Origin: Macrolepiota albuminosa
Taxonomy: Eukaryota > Basidiomycota > Agaricomycetes > Agaricales > Agaricaceae
Length of the DNA: 64,000 nucleotides
Assembly: GCA_027475525.1 (NCBI GenBank)
Contig: JAMWFC010000117.1
Location: forward strand, 1,350,183 to 1,414,182
Direction: 5' to 3'
Every line of letters starts with the position of its first letter. Position 1 is the first letter of the stretch. The notes beneath the pieces were generated by a model. The model was not told where the DNA came from, did no database searches, and worked only from the letters and a program-made list of their open reading frames with translations. Position numbers and translations under genes: made by a program. Positions 35,246 to 47,206 of this stretch are shown here, in pieces.

Positions 35246-36616
35246 ATGACGAGGAGATGGGCGACTGCCGCGACCCAGTACCCGCCTGGGCAGGCATTCC
35301 CCTCAAGCATATTTCGTGCGTTGTCACCACTTTCGCGCTCTAGTCGCTTTTTTGAGCAGCCGTCTAGCCTTGTGACACTTGCTATTCAAAATTCTACATT
35401 AATTCTTCTTATGCATCATTCGCGCGTATCCACCTCACCCTCCCGTACATACTCCGCCGCCACCGCGGTTCTCATGAATGAGGTCTTCAAATTCCTTATA
35501 TCTCTCCTCTTCGCACATCTGCATATTGAGAATCCGGAGGACGCGTCCCAGGCAGCTGGCCTGTCCTGGGCCGCGAGAGTGCGCCGTCTGCGAAAACTGG
35601 CCAACAACATTTTCAGTGCAGATTGCTGGAAATTGTCGGTCCCCGCTATCCTCTATGGTACTTTCATCCTTGTTCATTGGTATCCTCTCATTAACCACCC
35701 CTCAGTCATTCAAAATAATCTGCAATATGTTGCAGCCTCTAATCTAGACGCGGCTACCTTCCAAGTAACCTATCAAATGAAAATTCTCACCACTGCTGGC
35801 TTCTCAGTACTCCTTCTTCGTCGTAAACTCGCCTCCACGCAGTGGCTAGCTCTTCTTTTCCTTGCAATTGGTGTCGGTATCGTACAGATACAAGCTCGCG
35901 ATGTTCCAGCAGCATCGGCCGAGTCTGTGGATGTGCATCACATGAATCCATTGAAGGGTTTCCTCGCCGTTGCTGCTGCGTGTTTTACATCTGGTCTGGC
36001 TGGTGTTTACTTCGAGATGGTCCTGAAAAACTCTCAAGCCGACTTGTGGGTGCGCAACGTCCAGCTTTCCCTCTTCTCCCTCCTTCCAGCCCTCACCCCC
36101 ATCATTTTCTCTAACCGTGGTGTCGAAGCTGGAGGCTGGTTCTCTTCTTTGTTCCGTAACTTTGGTCTCTGGGCGTGGGCAACCGTGACGGTACAAGTAC
36201 TCGGCGGTCTCGCCACCGCGATGGTTATCAAGTACTCGGACAACATTCTCAAGGGGTTTGCAACGAGCCTCAGTATAGTACTTTCCTTCCTTGCCTCCGT
36301 CTCCCTATTCCACTTCAAGATGACATACACATTTGTTCTCGGTTCGGGCATAGTACTCGTCGCGACTTGGCTCTATAATCAACCCGTCAATCGCGCAGGT
36401 CTGCTTGCCCGCGATGCGTTCTTGTGGAGTACGGCTAGGAACGAGAAGCATCGGGAAGATGTAGGTGTTCATGAGCAGCGTCCTTTAACAGTTTATCCAG
36501 GACGCATCACCTCCACGAGGTCGTCTACTTCTTCATTAGGCCCATTGCCATCTGTCATCATCACGCCACCGTTTAATTCCCATTCTATCAACGAAAAGGC
36601 GCCTTATATTCGATGA
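35246..36616 (+). CDS. UDP-galactose / UDP-sugar transporter (SLC35A family)
   Basis: These Golgi or ER membrane carriers exchange cytosolic UDP-sugars for UMP. Seen here: SLVTLAIQNSTLILLMHHSR, the family's first helix, then TAVLMNEVFKFLISLLFAHL, QYVAASNLDAATFQVTYQMK, NPLKGFLAVAAACFTSGLAG with VYFEMVLKNS, and VIKYSDNILKGFATSLSIVL. About ten membrane helices are expected. A 48-nt intron (35658-35705) is hidden in the open frame: removing it joins VPAILY to VIQNNLQYVA, as in homologs, whereas unspliced it adds 16 foreign residues. The start at 35246 gives an unusual N-terminus of about 38 residues before SLVTL, so a first intron may be missed. Substrate specificity cannot be read from sequence. 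Confidence 0.87.
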   Translation: MTRRWATAATQYPPGQAFPSSIFRALSPLSRSSRFFEQPSSLVTLAIQNSTLILLMHHSRVSTSPSRTYSAATAVLMNEVFKFLISLLFAHLHIENPEDASQAAGLSWAARVRRLRKLANNIFSADCWKLSVPAILYGTFILVHWYPLINHPSVIQNNLQYVAASNLDAATFQVTYQMKILTTAGFSVLLLRRKLASTQWLALLFLAIGVGIVQIQARDVPAASAESVDVHHMNPLKGFLAVAAACFTSGLAGVYFEMVLKNSQADLWVRNVQLSLFSLLPALTPIIFSNRGVEAGGWFSSLFRNFGLWAWATVTVQVLGGLATAMVIKYSDNILKGFATSLSIVLSFLASVSLFHFKMTYTFVLGSGIVLVATWLYNQPVNRAGLLARDAFLWSTARNEKHREDVGVHEQRPLTVYPGRITSTRSSTSSLGPLPSVIITPPFNSHSINEKAPYIR

Positions 36617-37934
36617 AACCAGACTATTCAGATACGCTTTTTTCGTTCTTCTTGAAAGTGAAGAAACATGAGACAGTATTTATTACCTCTACTATATACC
36701 ATAAATACGGGACAGGCGACCGCTATTTCTTACTACAACTCTTAAAACGGAGCACAATTCACTTGATATTTATTATACTCTCGCAGATCGACAATTGTTT
36801 TTTTTTTCTTTGGTGGTGTCTCTGTGATTTAGTGGACAACGCATTGTATGTCAGCCTCCACTAGTCAGGACATGTGCGAGTTAAAAAACCCGCTCAGAAG
36901 AAAATCACCTTGGTCATTGGCCACCCCGACGGAAATGCTTTTACGCACGATGTGTGGGACTCGGCGATCATCCAATACCCACTAAAACCGCGGTTATCTT
37001 CCTCCATGACCTCAGTATCGATGCGCCCTCAGCAGATCGACAATTGTTGATGGTAAATTGATTATGCTTTCCATTGAGAAACCAGATTTCTGTTTCCATT
37101 ACACGATACCGAACCTAACCTGCCTATATAGCCCACCTCACCACAGACCTATACTACTACTGGCAGCCAATACTTTTTTCTCAAGAGATAGCAAGAAAGA
37201 AATGTGCCATGCCAATCAAAGGCTTGAAGCAATGGAAAATTCCTTTTTCCAAGGCAAAAATGTGACATTGAGGAAGAATATGACACATTTCTTTTTTACT
37301 CTTCCAGTTGGAAACAGTTTCCAGCACCAGTAGTGCTACTGCCATCATCGATCCTGTTCAAAAATTTGAAATTCCGGTCTATACAGTAGTTCAGTGCATC
37401 GCCATCTCGCAAAAGCCAGTGATTTTATTTCGTCCGAGTCTTCTTCAAAAGATGAATATTAGTGGTGAAAAATGTAGCAGTAATGCTGCTTACCACCTCT
37501 AACTTAGCTTCTTTCGCGTGAATATATGCTAGAAATGTCGGTCGAGAAGATCAAATGATGTAGATTTCGAGCACATACTACCGGTCTGGGACCTCAATAA
37601 GATCTAAATTCCTAATGTTCACGAAGAACATTCCTAAGTAGATCCGATATTAAATACAAGAGAAAAAATCGTCACTCATGGATATCCTCGTTACTCGCAC
37701 AAACGCGAGTTCCACTTGAAGGCATCTAGACACCGCGATCCGCTTGTGTTTTCCAAGCTCAATATTGTTTTCTTATACAGATAGACATACATACGTACTG
37801 GTCATCAAGACGTGGATGATCAGGCCTTAGATGTCACTCCTCTGTCATTATCGAACATCATGACACTCAATTTTGGTCTCCAGATAGTACAGGGCGACAT
37901 ACAAATTGCTCAAATAAATAATCCAGATCAATAA
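36617..37934. other. Intergenic, 1.3 kb between convergent genes
   Basis: Only short frames without recognisable products are present. A 17-nt sequence (GCAGATCGACAATTGTT) occurs at 36783 and again at 37032. Homopolymer T runs are present. No RNA gene was recognised. Confidence 0.4.
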
Positions 37935-40900
37935 TCAACCTAACCTTTTAAATGCACTTCCAGCCCATGCTTGATCGCTGTTATTCTCGTCAATAAGAGA
38001 CTCATTAACGACAAATCCAGGCCACTGACCATCACACGTGTCCTTTGCATCTCCGAAAAGCATTCGTGTGCCGGGCATATAGAACATTGGATTATGGACA
38101 TCAGCTAGCAAAGGAGAGAGAAAACGAAGATCAGAATTACTACATCTGCAGCTTTGGTCGAAGACGAACCGTAACCACTAGCTAGACCTCGTTTCATGAC
38201 AACGACCTGCTTGCTCTTCCAAGCATGGAGGACGGGCATGCCCTAAGATTGATTATGGTACAGATCGGACGATCGGATGAATAAACAAAGACTTACAGCA
38301 ATAGCAGAACCAGGCTCCAAAGCGATGGGATTGACAGTGTCATTAGCACCAATAACAAGTGTCACGTCAGTGTCTTTGAAATCGTCATTGATCTCGTCCA
38401 TCTCCAGGACAACTGGCGGACTTTTAACCATCAGAAACTATTTGAGGGACAGGAGCTCACTATCATAGGGCACTGAAGCTTCCGCCAGAAGCACATTACA
38501 TTGACCCGGCATGCGACCTGCAACTGGATGTATCGCAAACTAGAGAACGGGGCCTTCAGGGACAGTCCAGAGATATTTTAGCGAGTAGATCCATACTCGA
38601 ACATTGACTCCCTTCGCTCGGAGCATAGCTGCGATCTCAGAAATTGCATACTGAGCTTTGGCGACAGCCATGCCATATCCGACCACCTGTAACCTTCAGT
38701 CAAAGGAAGGATGGCCTTAATGATACGACTCACCAGGATAACACTGTCTGCATTCGCGAGTGCTTCGACTGTTTCGTCTACTGTTGTTTGTGTGATAGAA
38801 CCTTTGATTTCGTGCGTTTCTGTTGACGCGGTTGTAGGTGTGATTCCTCCGAAAAGAACATTGGTTAGCGAGCGATTCATTGCAACACACTATGAGTGGT
38901 ATCAAATGAGCTGTTGCGCTACCAAACCATAAATCTTGGATACCATGATGTAAGAGAGAATCGAGCCGCTAACACCAATCAAAGAACCAATCGTAGTTAA
39001 GAGAGGATTATCCAACATGAAACCTAGGAAACCGTCAAATACGTTAAAAGCTTAAAGAACAAATCTCACCTTCAGCTACGAGAGCAAAACCCCTGATATA
39101 AGGGTTATGAGTACAGCGAATACATGATATCCAATATACAAGACTAACGAATATGCATTGAGGACCGTGATTACAACAGCTTGGAGGAGAGTTAGTGAGT
39201 AAATGACGATGAACAGTTGTAGCTTGCTTACGCATATCAGCTCCTCCGATGGCCGCAGTAGTGGTGTATCCTTTGATGAAACTTAGAGCAGCACTCATTC
39301 CCAAGAAAGATGCTGCAACGGCTGGAGTAGTGGGAGCCATAGACAAGAATCCTGCCAACGTCAGCGCATTAGCTCCCAGAAGGGAACTGTTAATTATATG
39401 TTTTCCTGGCAAAGCCAATGGCTTGGCTGATATTTTGGCAGCTAGTTTTAAATATGCAACGATGGATCCAGTGAATGTGATGCCACCTTGAAAGACGGGA
39501 ATCTTTGATAAAACAATGTGAACAAGAAAGGGCAGACCATACCAATGACCACGCCCAGGTAAGCAGTAATTGCATGCAGACTACTCAGATGGGCGGTATC
39601 CGCCAAAACACTCCCTATGCTGGTCAAGACCGCCGACAGACCGACAATCGAATGTAACATGGCGACAGTCTGCGGCAATTCAGTCGCCGTTACGCGCCGA
39701 CCTATCACAGCGCCAATAGCGCCACCAATACCTGCCACACCAGCGAACTGTGCCACTACAGCAGGCGGGAAGCCAACAGCAGCTAACGAGGCAAGTATGC
39801 CTGAGGTGACACCCAGAACACCTAGAGCATTACCTTGCCGAGCGGTTGTCTGAGAAGCGAGACCAGAAAGAGAGCCTGCGCAAGAAGATCAGCAAAGTAA
39901 TGAATGACAAAAGTGAAAGTATGTACCAATGCACAGTATACTACTTGTCAGATATCCGGCTTGAACAAGGCCATCCATTCCAGTGCTCGCTGCTGCCAAA
40001 AAGCCACCCGTGAAAACAATGCCTGGAATTCCATAAAGCCAAGTATATTCCGGTGGATCAGTAGCTCCTGTGGGAAGTGTTTGGGAGGTAGAGCATGACA
40101 ATTAGGTAAAGTAACTCACGTTTGAACATGTCCAACATACGCTTCGTGATTATAAAACCTCCAGCGACGTTGATACTAGCTAGGAGAACTGCTAGTGCAC
40201 CTAGCGTTTGAGGCATCGTACCAGGCAGATAACTACCACCCATAATGAAAAGTCCACCGATGCCCACCATACCGGAGATTGCATTCGTCACAGACATGAG
40301 CGGCGAATGAAGAGCTGGGGTGACACCCCAAACAACCCTGACTGGCTGAGTTTCGAAAACAACACTTTTGAGATGAAAAACTGACCTGTATCCAATCAAA
40401 CCAGCGAGACCAAATGTAAAAAAACTGTCCATAAAAGCTGTCCCTGTTGCTTTTCCCAATGCCACTACTCCGCCCATTCCTGCGGTGACTACAGCAACAT
40501 CTCGAGAGGCTTTCTTCCATGGGGTGATTGCAACAACGGCCGCCTCAGCTTTTACAGGCGTAGGAGGCGGAGCGGCAGGGGCAGGCATTACACGAGGCAT
40601 AGGGGAAAGTATTTCACCTTCATGAACAACGATAGAGCCACGAGTCACTTCGTCTTCGAGGTTGATCCTGAAAGACCCGTTGTCACCGATTGAAAGGAGA
40701 AACTTGGTGATGTTATTTGAATATAGAGTGGACGATTGAGTTGGAAGCCTTGAAGGCAAATCGGTGTATCCTGCAACAGAGTAAGTACATGGGTATCGGA
40801 CAACGAAGGTCATTTTCACCGATCACAGTTACCCCTCGGTGGATGTGAAGTTCTCCCGGACGAGTTGCCTCACAGTTGCCACCGGCTTCTGCAGCAAGAT

Positions 40901-42198
40901 CGACAATCACAGAACCATGCTTCATTGCAGAAACCATTTCGTTCGTGATCAGCTTTGGAGCTGGCTTTCCAGGTATCAATGCCTGGAAATTCAAAATTAG
41001 CGTCCCTGGAGTGGTGACAAGTATCATGAAAAAGCTAACCGTAGTAATCACAATGTCAACGTCCTTGCACTGCTCCAAAAAGAGCGCCATTTCGGCCGCG
41101 ATGAACTCCTTGGACATGACCTTTGCATAACCTCCACCTGCACCGCCTTCTTCTTGAATTGCTACTTCGAGAAATTCTGCACCAAGTGACAGTATTTGCT
41201 CGCGAGCAGCGGACCGAGTATCGAATGCACGAACGATTGCGCCTAGTCTCTTTGCCTAAATAAGAACGTTGTCAAAGAAATTGGCAATATATAACAGATC
41301 AATCTGCGCACCGTGGCAATGGCACTCAAACCTGCGACACCAGCTCCAATCACGAGAACTTTTCCTGGAGGAATCTGTTTTATCCTGTCAAACAATCAAG
41401 TATTAGAGGAATAACAACCTCACTTTTCTGAGATGGAAACAGTAAGTAAGGATACAGGGTTTTGGTACTAGAAACGTACCCAGCAGCTGTAGCCTGGCCA
41501 GTGAGAAACCTTCCAAAATGATTCGATGCCTCTAGAACTGCTTTATATCCAGCGATATTAGCCATTGAACTGTAATATCAATGTTCAACACCATTACGGG
41601 AGACTTTAGTCCTGATGATACCTTAACGCGTCGAAAACCTGAGCCCGGGAAATGCGGGGTATCATATCCATCTATTGAGATGTCCGATCAGTTAGCATCA
41701 AGGACAAGAATTTGTTTGACATACAGCAAAAACATTGGTCTTGCGCGAGGCAAGAGATTCTACAATCATTTTGTTTTGTGAAGGGTACATAAAGGAGATG
41801 ATGGTACTGTTCTCCTTGACATGGCTTGATTCTTGTTCGAATAGAGGTGGTCTAACTTTTAACATGATATCTGAGGATGCAAAAACCTCTTCTCTGGAGA
41901 CAACAGTCGCTCCAACTTTTGCATACTGTTCGTCAAGGAACTGCGCTTCTGCACCGGCATGACGTTCAATCAAAACTCGCGAAAATCCCTTTTTAAGGAG
42001 CAGAGCCACATTTTGTGGGGTGAGAGCTACACGTTTCTCTCCAGGAAAGACTTCTTTAGGAACACCAACAGTCAAAGACTGGTAAGGGACGCCCGCGAGG
42101 TCTATACTCGAAGAAGTGCCCTGGTATAGTTTTTTGGATGAATGGAGAGAGCGAAAGCCTTTCATCAGATAAGTACAATAATTCGATAGCATTAGCAA
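37935..42198 (-). CDS. NNT: NAD(P) transhydrogenase, mitochondrial (NNT), fused alpha-beta
   Basis: NNT uses the proton gradient of the inner mitochondrial membrane to reduce NADP+ with NADH. The order here is as in animals. First comes a basic leader ([13 protein letters not shown]) and domain I with [20 protein letters not shown], then [20 protein letters not shown], the NAD-binding fold, and [21 protein letters not shown] Pro/Ala linker leads to the membrane domain ([57 protein letters not shown]). Domain III has [56 protein letters not shown] and [10 protein letters not shown] for NADP. The stop is at 37935-37937. A dozen or more introns split the gene; the protein should be about 1,070 residues. 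No 77-bp join falls inside it. Confidence 0.95.
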
Positions 42199-43588
42199 CC
42201 AGTATACGCCTCATCGGTTACCGAATGACTGACCATGCGATACAAGTAGCTGTGGGCGGAGGATGCCACGAAGCTGAGTGGTTACCAGCCTATATAAGAG
42301 CATCTTGCACTCCTAGGATGGATAAAATGGATGAGGGGAAGGAAGGAGGTAGCATATAACCGTCGGAGTGGTTCTGCCAGCACGAGCTGCTGAAGGACCT
42401 CGTTTTCTTCTCGGACTTTACGACCGGCCCGACCACGTGGTAATACATTTTTTCCGCGTTACTTAAGTAGCTGCGTCGACTTCAAGAAGTGTACATGTCC
42501 ATTACCATACTTGCCCATATGGAGTGTGAGAAGGGCCAATGCATTCAACCTCGGAACAAAGATTGAAACGCAATGGTATGGATAATTAATCGACAACATT
42601 GTACAGACCATTTATGATCTGCTATCTGAAAGTCTACTCTTGGGGAGAATGAATAGCAAGCACAAACTTCGCGTACTATTATATCCCTTTCCTGTGCCTG
42701 TATGCAATTATACGCGATGACTAGTATCAGCTAGAAACGCATGGATCCTTGGAAATAACAGCAGCATGCGTGTTATTGACTACCACCTTTGGAGGCCTTT
42801 ATTTCAATAGATGAACATATCAGGATGTGTGATTTCTGAACCATTGTAGTTTTATTTTCCGCGAGATCATAATGGCAAAAGTTTCATTTGTATGGTGTCT
42901 CTTACATGTATGTTGTTCGCCCGTTCTGGCCAACTCGACGGCCCGCTCCATCTGCCAAGCAAAAGATTTATTATGACACAGTGCGCCACCAAGCGTTGTG
43001 CTTGAGTCATGCAACAAATTTCTTGAAGCCTGGAGCAGTAATGCGAGTAAAAATTTTCAGAACCTAAAAACTGCGTTGTCCAAATTTTACAACGAACTTT
43101 TGCGTGGAATCCGCTCTGAGCTTGGAAAAATCCCTAAGGACTAGTTTCTTGTCAACCTGTATTCTGTCAGATTACAGATGGAAATCAGAAGGTAAGAAAG
43201 GACTAGTTTTTTTTTCCGGCCTATGAGGTCTATCATTATGTGACCTATCAAGTCGGGACTGGACTCGAGACAGCATTCGGACTTCTGCGAATCGGGACAG
43301 GTTTTTCTATCGTCAGAAGTTGCGACATGTATGTTGTATTCGTGCTTCTTCTTTGACACACAGATCAAAGACATAGTTCAGCCTTTGGACTATGATGACT
43401 TGAATATAAATGTTATGTTTTCAGAGCTGTGGAATATAGAGAACAGCAATAGATGTGAAGGTGAATTTCGTTACCCATCAAAAATACAAAAAATGATACT
43501 CATGGATCAATGGGACTAGAAGAGAGGTATATATCCCAAATCTCACCCAGCTCATGACCAGTGTCCTCCAAAGATCCATGAACCAAGC
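42199..43588. other. Intergenic, 1.4 kb
   Basis: The stretch is mostly AT-rich without supported genes. TATATA at 42291-42296 lies about 95 bp upstream of the NNT start and is a plausible TATA box. The short frames at 43141-43519 have no recognisable product. Confidence 0.4.
42291..42297 (-). promoter_or_regulatory. TATA-like box of NNT
   Basis: CTTATATAGG on the minus strand, about 95 bp before the NNT start codon. Confidence 0.4.
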
Positions 43589-44841
43589 CTAAACGGTCTT
43601 TCCGCTAAGCTCACGTTCGACTTTGACCAGTTCTTGGGTGTGAAGATGCGTCCAAACGGCTTCGGCAGCAGCGTTTTCGACGGGTAGAAGAGGTTTGCGA
43701 GGGACGCCGCCATGCCCATGTAACTTCTGCAGAAGAAACTTTATGCCAGAAATTGATGTTTTCCCTATGGTGTAGTCGGCATTTGCTACAACGCCCTGCA
43801 AACGCTGAGCCTCGGGGAGGTAAGTCAAGTCCTTTCGAGCTGCTTCTGAAAGTTGATAAAGCTTGGCGATCGTGTACTAGAGCAAAAGAATTGAGCTGAA
43901 GCTGACAATAATAATTAAAGACTTACGGGTGCCAGGTTGGCAAGACCTGTGATAGCTCCGTGACCATTAACAAATACGGAGGGAATGATGAAGTCGGCAA
44001 ACCCTCCAAGGACAAGAAAATTCAAATTGGGATCCTTGCGCGGGTAGGTTGTGGCCCATGTAGCGCTTGATACGGTTGCGGCAATTCTTGTGAGTTTCCC
44101 GACGTTGCCGCAACTGAGATCTCATCAACGGGCCACGAAGAGTTACGAAAGACTGTCGATAACATACGTAAGTTTGACACCGACAATGTTTGGACATTCA
44201 GTCGCAAGTTCGATAATCAGGTCGGAATCTAGATCAATTCCACCACTGGCTCCTGGGTCTAAAGATATTTGAATGATGAGAAGAGACGGCAAGACGAACA
44301 ACCTACAATTGTATATTATGATAGGAATTGGACACTCTCGAGAAACTTCTACAAAAAAGGTCTTGATTGCTACCCGGGTCAACGCTCCTGCGAAATAACC
44401 ACTTGCAATGACAAGGGCATAATCAGCACCAGCAGAAGCGGCCTCTTTGCCTAGTTCTATAGTCTCTCTCGTGCTTCCTGCTCCAATGCCAACAACGACA
44501 GGAAAATTTTTGAATCCTGCGTTGTCCAGTGCTTGTCGTCCCACCTTAATCAACTTTACACGCTCAGTATGCGACAGATGGATAGCCTCTCCCAAGGAAC
44601 CAGCAATCACAGGAACGACACCAGCAGTTGCGACATGGGTAACGTGGCTTTGGAAAGTAGGAATATCTGTGTTTGATGTCAGGCAATTCGGGTTGTTTAG
44701 AAGTGTTCGAGAAAATAAGGAGTCTGCTTAGTGCTGACCTAGTTCTTCTGATGGCAGGAAAAAGGACGGAACTGGTGCATAAATGCCAGCCTTGAGGGGG
44801 CGAGAGTTGGAGGTAGCGCTGTTTATTCTGTTCACAGCCAT
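43589..44841 (-). CDS. DHDPS/NAL-family aldolase (dihydrodipicolinate synthase-like)
   Basis: These class I aldolases cleave or form 2-keto acids through a Schiff base. The start at 44841 gives MAVNRINSATSNSRPLKAGI, then IAGSLGEAIHLSHTER, the G-x-x-G-E carboxylate site. Next come FPVVVGIGAGSTRETIELGK, then PIIIYNYP with the catalytic Tyr and IVGVKLT with the Schiff-base Lys. The end reads RKPLLPVENAAAEAVW and HTQELVKVERELSGKTV. Four or five introns are visible. Fungi make lysine by the aminoadipate route, so it is unlikely to be a lysine gene. Related fungal proteins include the 2-keto-3-deoxy-L-galactonate aldolase of galacturonate use, a possible role that sequence alone does not settle. 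Confidence 0.8.
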
Positions 44842-44892
44842 GAAAGAAGTAGGGGATGTCAGTGGGGTTCACCATCCCGTTTCCCCAACTCT

Positions 44893-44901
44893 GTATATAA
44901 A
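44893..44901 (-). promoter_or_regulatory. TATA-like box of the DHDPS-family gene
   Basis: ATTTATATA on the minus strand, about 50-60 bp upstream of the inferred ATG at 44841. Confidence 0.4.
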
Positions 44902-44971
44902 TGGTGGAAAGGGGCTGAGGCGTTCATCCGGTCCTCAACGGCCCGAACTCCGCACACGCCACCGGACCGTC

Positions 44972-45125
44972 CCCGGACCTTCATCTGCCTTTCCTCATTC
45001 CCATCCGCACTTTGCTTTCGCTCACCTGGAAGTCACTCTTTACACGGTCCCGGACCTTCATCTGCCTTTCCTCATTCCCATCCGCACTTTGCTTTCGCTC
45101 ACCTGGAAGTCACTCTTTACACGGT
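44972..45125. repeat. 77-bp exact tandem duplication #6 (probable assembly join)
   Basis: Copies 44972-45048 and 45049-45125, intergenic. Confidence 0.97.
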
Positions 45126-45287
45126 CAATTGAGTCGGAAGCTTACATATTCCGTGAGCGTCTGCAGAATTACGAAAAATTTCAAAGTGTTTATCTCATAG
45201 GACGATGACCTTGGTGTCTTCCGCTGAGAACGTATCTTGAGGGGAATTGACCAGGACTCGTGTCGCATCACGCGTTGAACTTTGAGA

Positions 45288-45441
45288 TATGGGAAAATTC
45301 GTGTGGTACCAAAGAATGAAAACCTCGTCTGATTTATATATAACATCATGTCAAGTGGACAAGTTATGGGAAAATTCGTGTGGTACCAAAGAATGAAAAC
45401 CTCGTCTGATTTATATATAACATCATGTCAAGTGGACAAGT
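45288..45441. repeat. 77-bp exact tandem duplication #7 (probable assembly join)
   Basis: Copies 45288-45364 and 45365-45441, intergenic and AT-rich. It lies only 163 bp after the previous one. Confidence 0.97.
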
Positions 45442-45638
45442 GAGATTTTTGGTGTGTGTGGAGACTTGAGGCTTTAAAAAGGGGGTTCCGCTTCAAGATA
45501 ATGATGGGAAAGCCTACACTGCAGCCTTGAAATCACACACAGGAAAAGAAACATGTCTGGAGGTTTAAGACGTCGAGCTGGACAAATGCTCCTGAGTCAT
45601 TCCGCAGGCTGAGATGTATGTGATAAAAGTTGTCGTCA

Positions 45639-46864
45639 TTAAGTGTCCAAAACGTCAAGTCTTTTGATGACTTCTCTCTCCCATTCTGTCCATCCTTCTT
45701 CATCGACGTCGCCTGGTTCAGTGGAGGCCCGTTGAAAAATATCCCATGGTACACAGCTAAACTCCCCTTCCTCTGTTGGCTCGAGAACAAAACGGCCTTG
45801 GCGAGAACGCGTCAGTGTAACGACATGACCAGCGGACCCCAATGAATGTGCGAGGTCATGCACTATAGATCGAACATATGTGCCTCCAGAAACTTTCATC
45901 TTCAAAACAAATGCAGTCGGGATGTCATCCACCGCTGCACTATAGATCGAACATATGTGCCTCCAGAAACTTTCATCTTCAAAACAAATGCAGTCGGGAT
46001 GTCATCCACCGCGCCGGATCGAGATCATCTTTCAGAGAGACATCGTTCTCCGCGCCTTTGAGCGCAGTCTCCATCGCCTTCTTTTCTTCTTCAGAGAACA
46101 GCTTTTGGGCCAACGATATGGATGATCGGTACCCAACCATTCAACGAGTTCAAGGGAGTGCACAGTCACTTTACGAGATTCAATTGGGCGTGGAAGCGGA
46201 ATACCCTTCCGAGCGTATTCGTAGAGAGGTCGTCCATCCATTTTCAAAGCTGAGAAGCTATTCCCTAAGATGGGTAAGGATAGATCTTAGCAATACGGAC
46301 GTCACGAACATGGGAGGGGTCTGTTGGATCTCTCCAGAAAACTGAGCAAGGGCAGATTGCACTTTTTCACGTGTTACATGTTGCCATGGCGCAGTTCGAA
46401 CGCGAGCACCTTCGGTATCGTATGTATCGGTTTCACACCCAAGCAGGCAAGTTGTACGATATTCCTTGAAATAGTAAGCTTGGTGATCTCCATTTTCCAA
46501 GTATGACTTACTTTGGTACAGTCTAAGAAGTCAGACAACTTTTTTGTACCTTTTCCAACACCCACCACTGTCCAACAAATTTTCTTAAGAGACTAGGTAG
46601 GTCCAAGCTAAAGTCTTCCTCACCTAAAACTCCATCTGCTAAGGGATCAAGGGTTCCACCTTGCCCAATTTTGATATTGCTACGATATTTCCGTGTTGAT
46701 TTTTGCCCTTTTGATTTTTCTAACTTATTTTCTTCAACGAAAAGACGCGATTGAGAGATGAGTGTCTTGACATCATTAATGACAGACATGCTCGTAGGGC
46801 CAGACGGCTTGGCAAGTCCGAAGAGACCGGATACTGGGAGCGAAGACAAGGAAAATTTCGGCAT
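45639..46864 (-). CDS. PUS4: PUS4 / TruB-family tRNA pseudouridine-55 synthase
   Basis: Pus4 makes pseudouridine 55 in the T-loop of cytoplasmic and mitochondrial tRNAs. Seen here: [20 protein letters not shown], then [20 protein letters not shown] with the catalytic Asp, [36 protein letters not shown], and [20 protein letters not shown] with [13 protein letters not shown]. The stop at 45639 follows [10 protein letters not shown]. The frame changes twice. One change lies exactly at the right edge of the 77-bp duplication (46012/46013), where one added base joins DDLDP to AVDDIPTAF. The other, near 46103-46106, needs one base in a run of four T (A on the coding strand) to join RWPK to [14 protein letters not shown]. 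Neither looks like real decay, since all motifs are intact. Confidence 0.88.
45859..46012. repeat. 77-bp exact tandem duplication #8 (probable assembly join)
   Basis: Copies 45859-45935 and 45936-46012, in a PUS4 exon. Removing one copy and adding one base at 46012/46013 restores the frame. Confidence 0.97.
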
Positions 46865-47206
46865 AGAAACGGAGATTACAAGCCTGGATGAGGATGTCTT
46901 GTCGAAGTTGTTATGAGTACACGTGATCGGGTCAGAGGAGTGATTACTAATTTTAGTTCCAGCTGCAGGCAGAACATTGACAGGGGTTTAAAAACAGAAT
47001 GCTTTCTCCGTTATCGAACAAGTCTGCACATCTTCGGATCCATGGTATTTCATCGAAAACAGAGAACTCTAGCGTACATCCTCGTGGGTTTGTGTTTTAT
47101 AGAAAATCTAATATCGGATTACAAAAGGTGTCGTTGTACGCGAGGTGTCACATACCAGGTGTTATAGTCACACTATGACTCCGGACGCGTCGAACCATAC
47201 TGTTGA
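46865..47206. promoter_or_regulatory. Divergent promoter region PUS4 / RAD54
   Basis: These 342 bp lie between divergent starts. No clear TATA box was seen. ACGCGTCGA near 47187 contains an MluI-type ACGCGT core, a cell-cycle element in other fungi; the site is a single occurrence close to the RAD54 ATG. Confidence 0.35.

Larger units (their letters stand above)
44842..45638. other. Intergenic region with two 77-bp duplications
   Basis: No gene is supported. A TATA-like TATATAAAT at 44893-44901 could serve the DHDPS-family gene about 55 bp away. The rest is largely the two duplications described separately. Confidence 0.45.

Noticed and set aside
44900..45210. Plus-strand ORF of 141 codons upstream of the DHDPS-family gene
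   Set aside because: Half of it is the same 77 bp read twice. It has no recognisable content.
45533..45638. Extra coding sequence after PUS4
   Set aside because: The overlapping frame from 45533 is a shadow of the PUS4 3' end and lacks family features.
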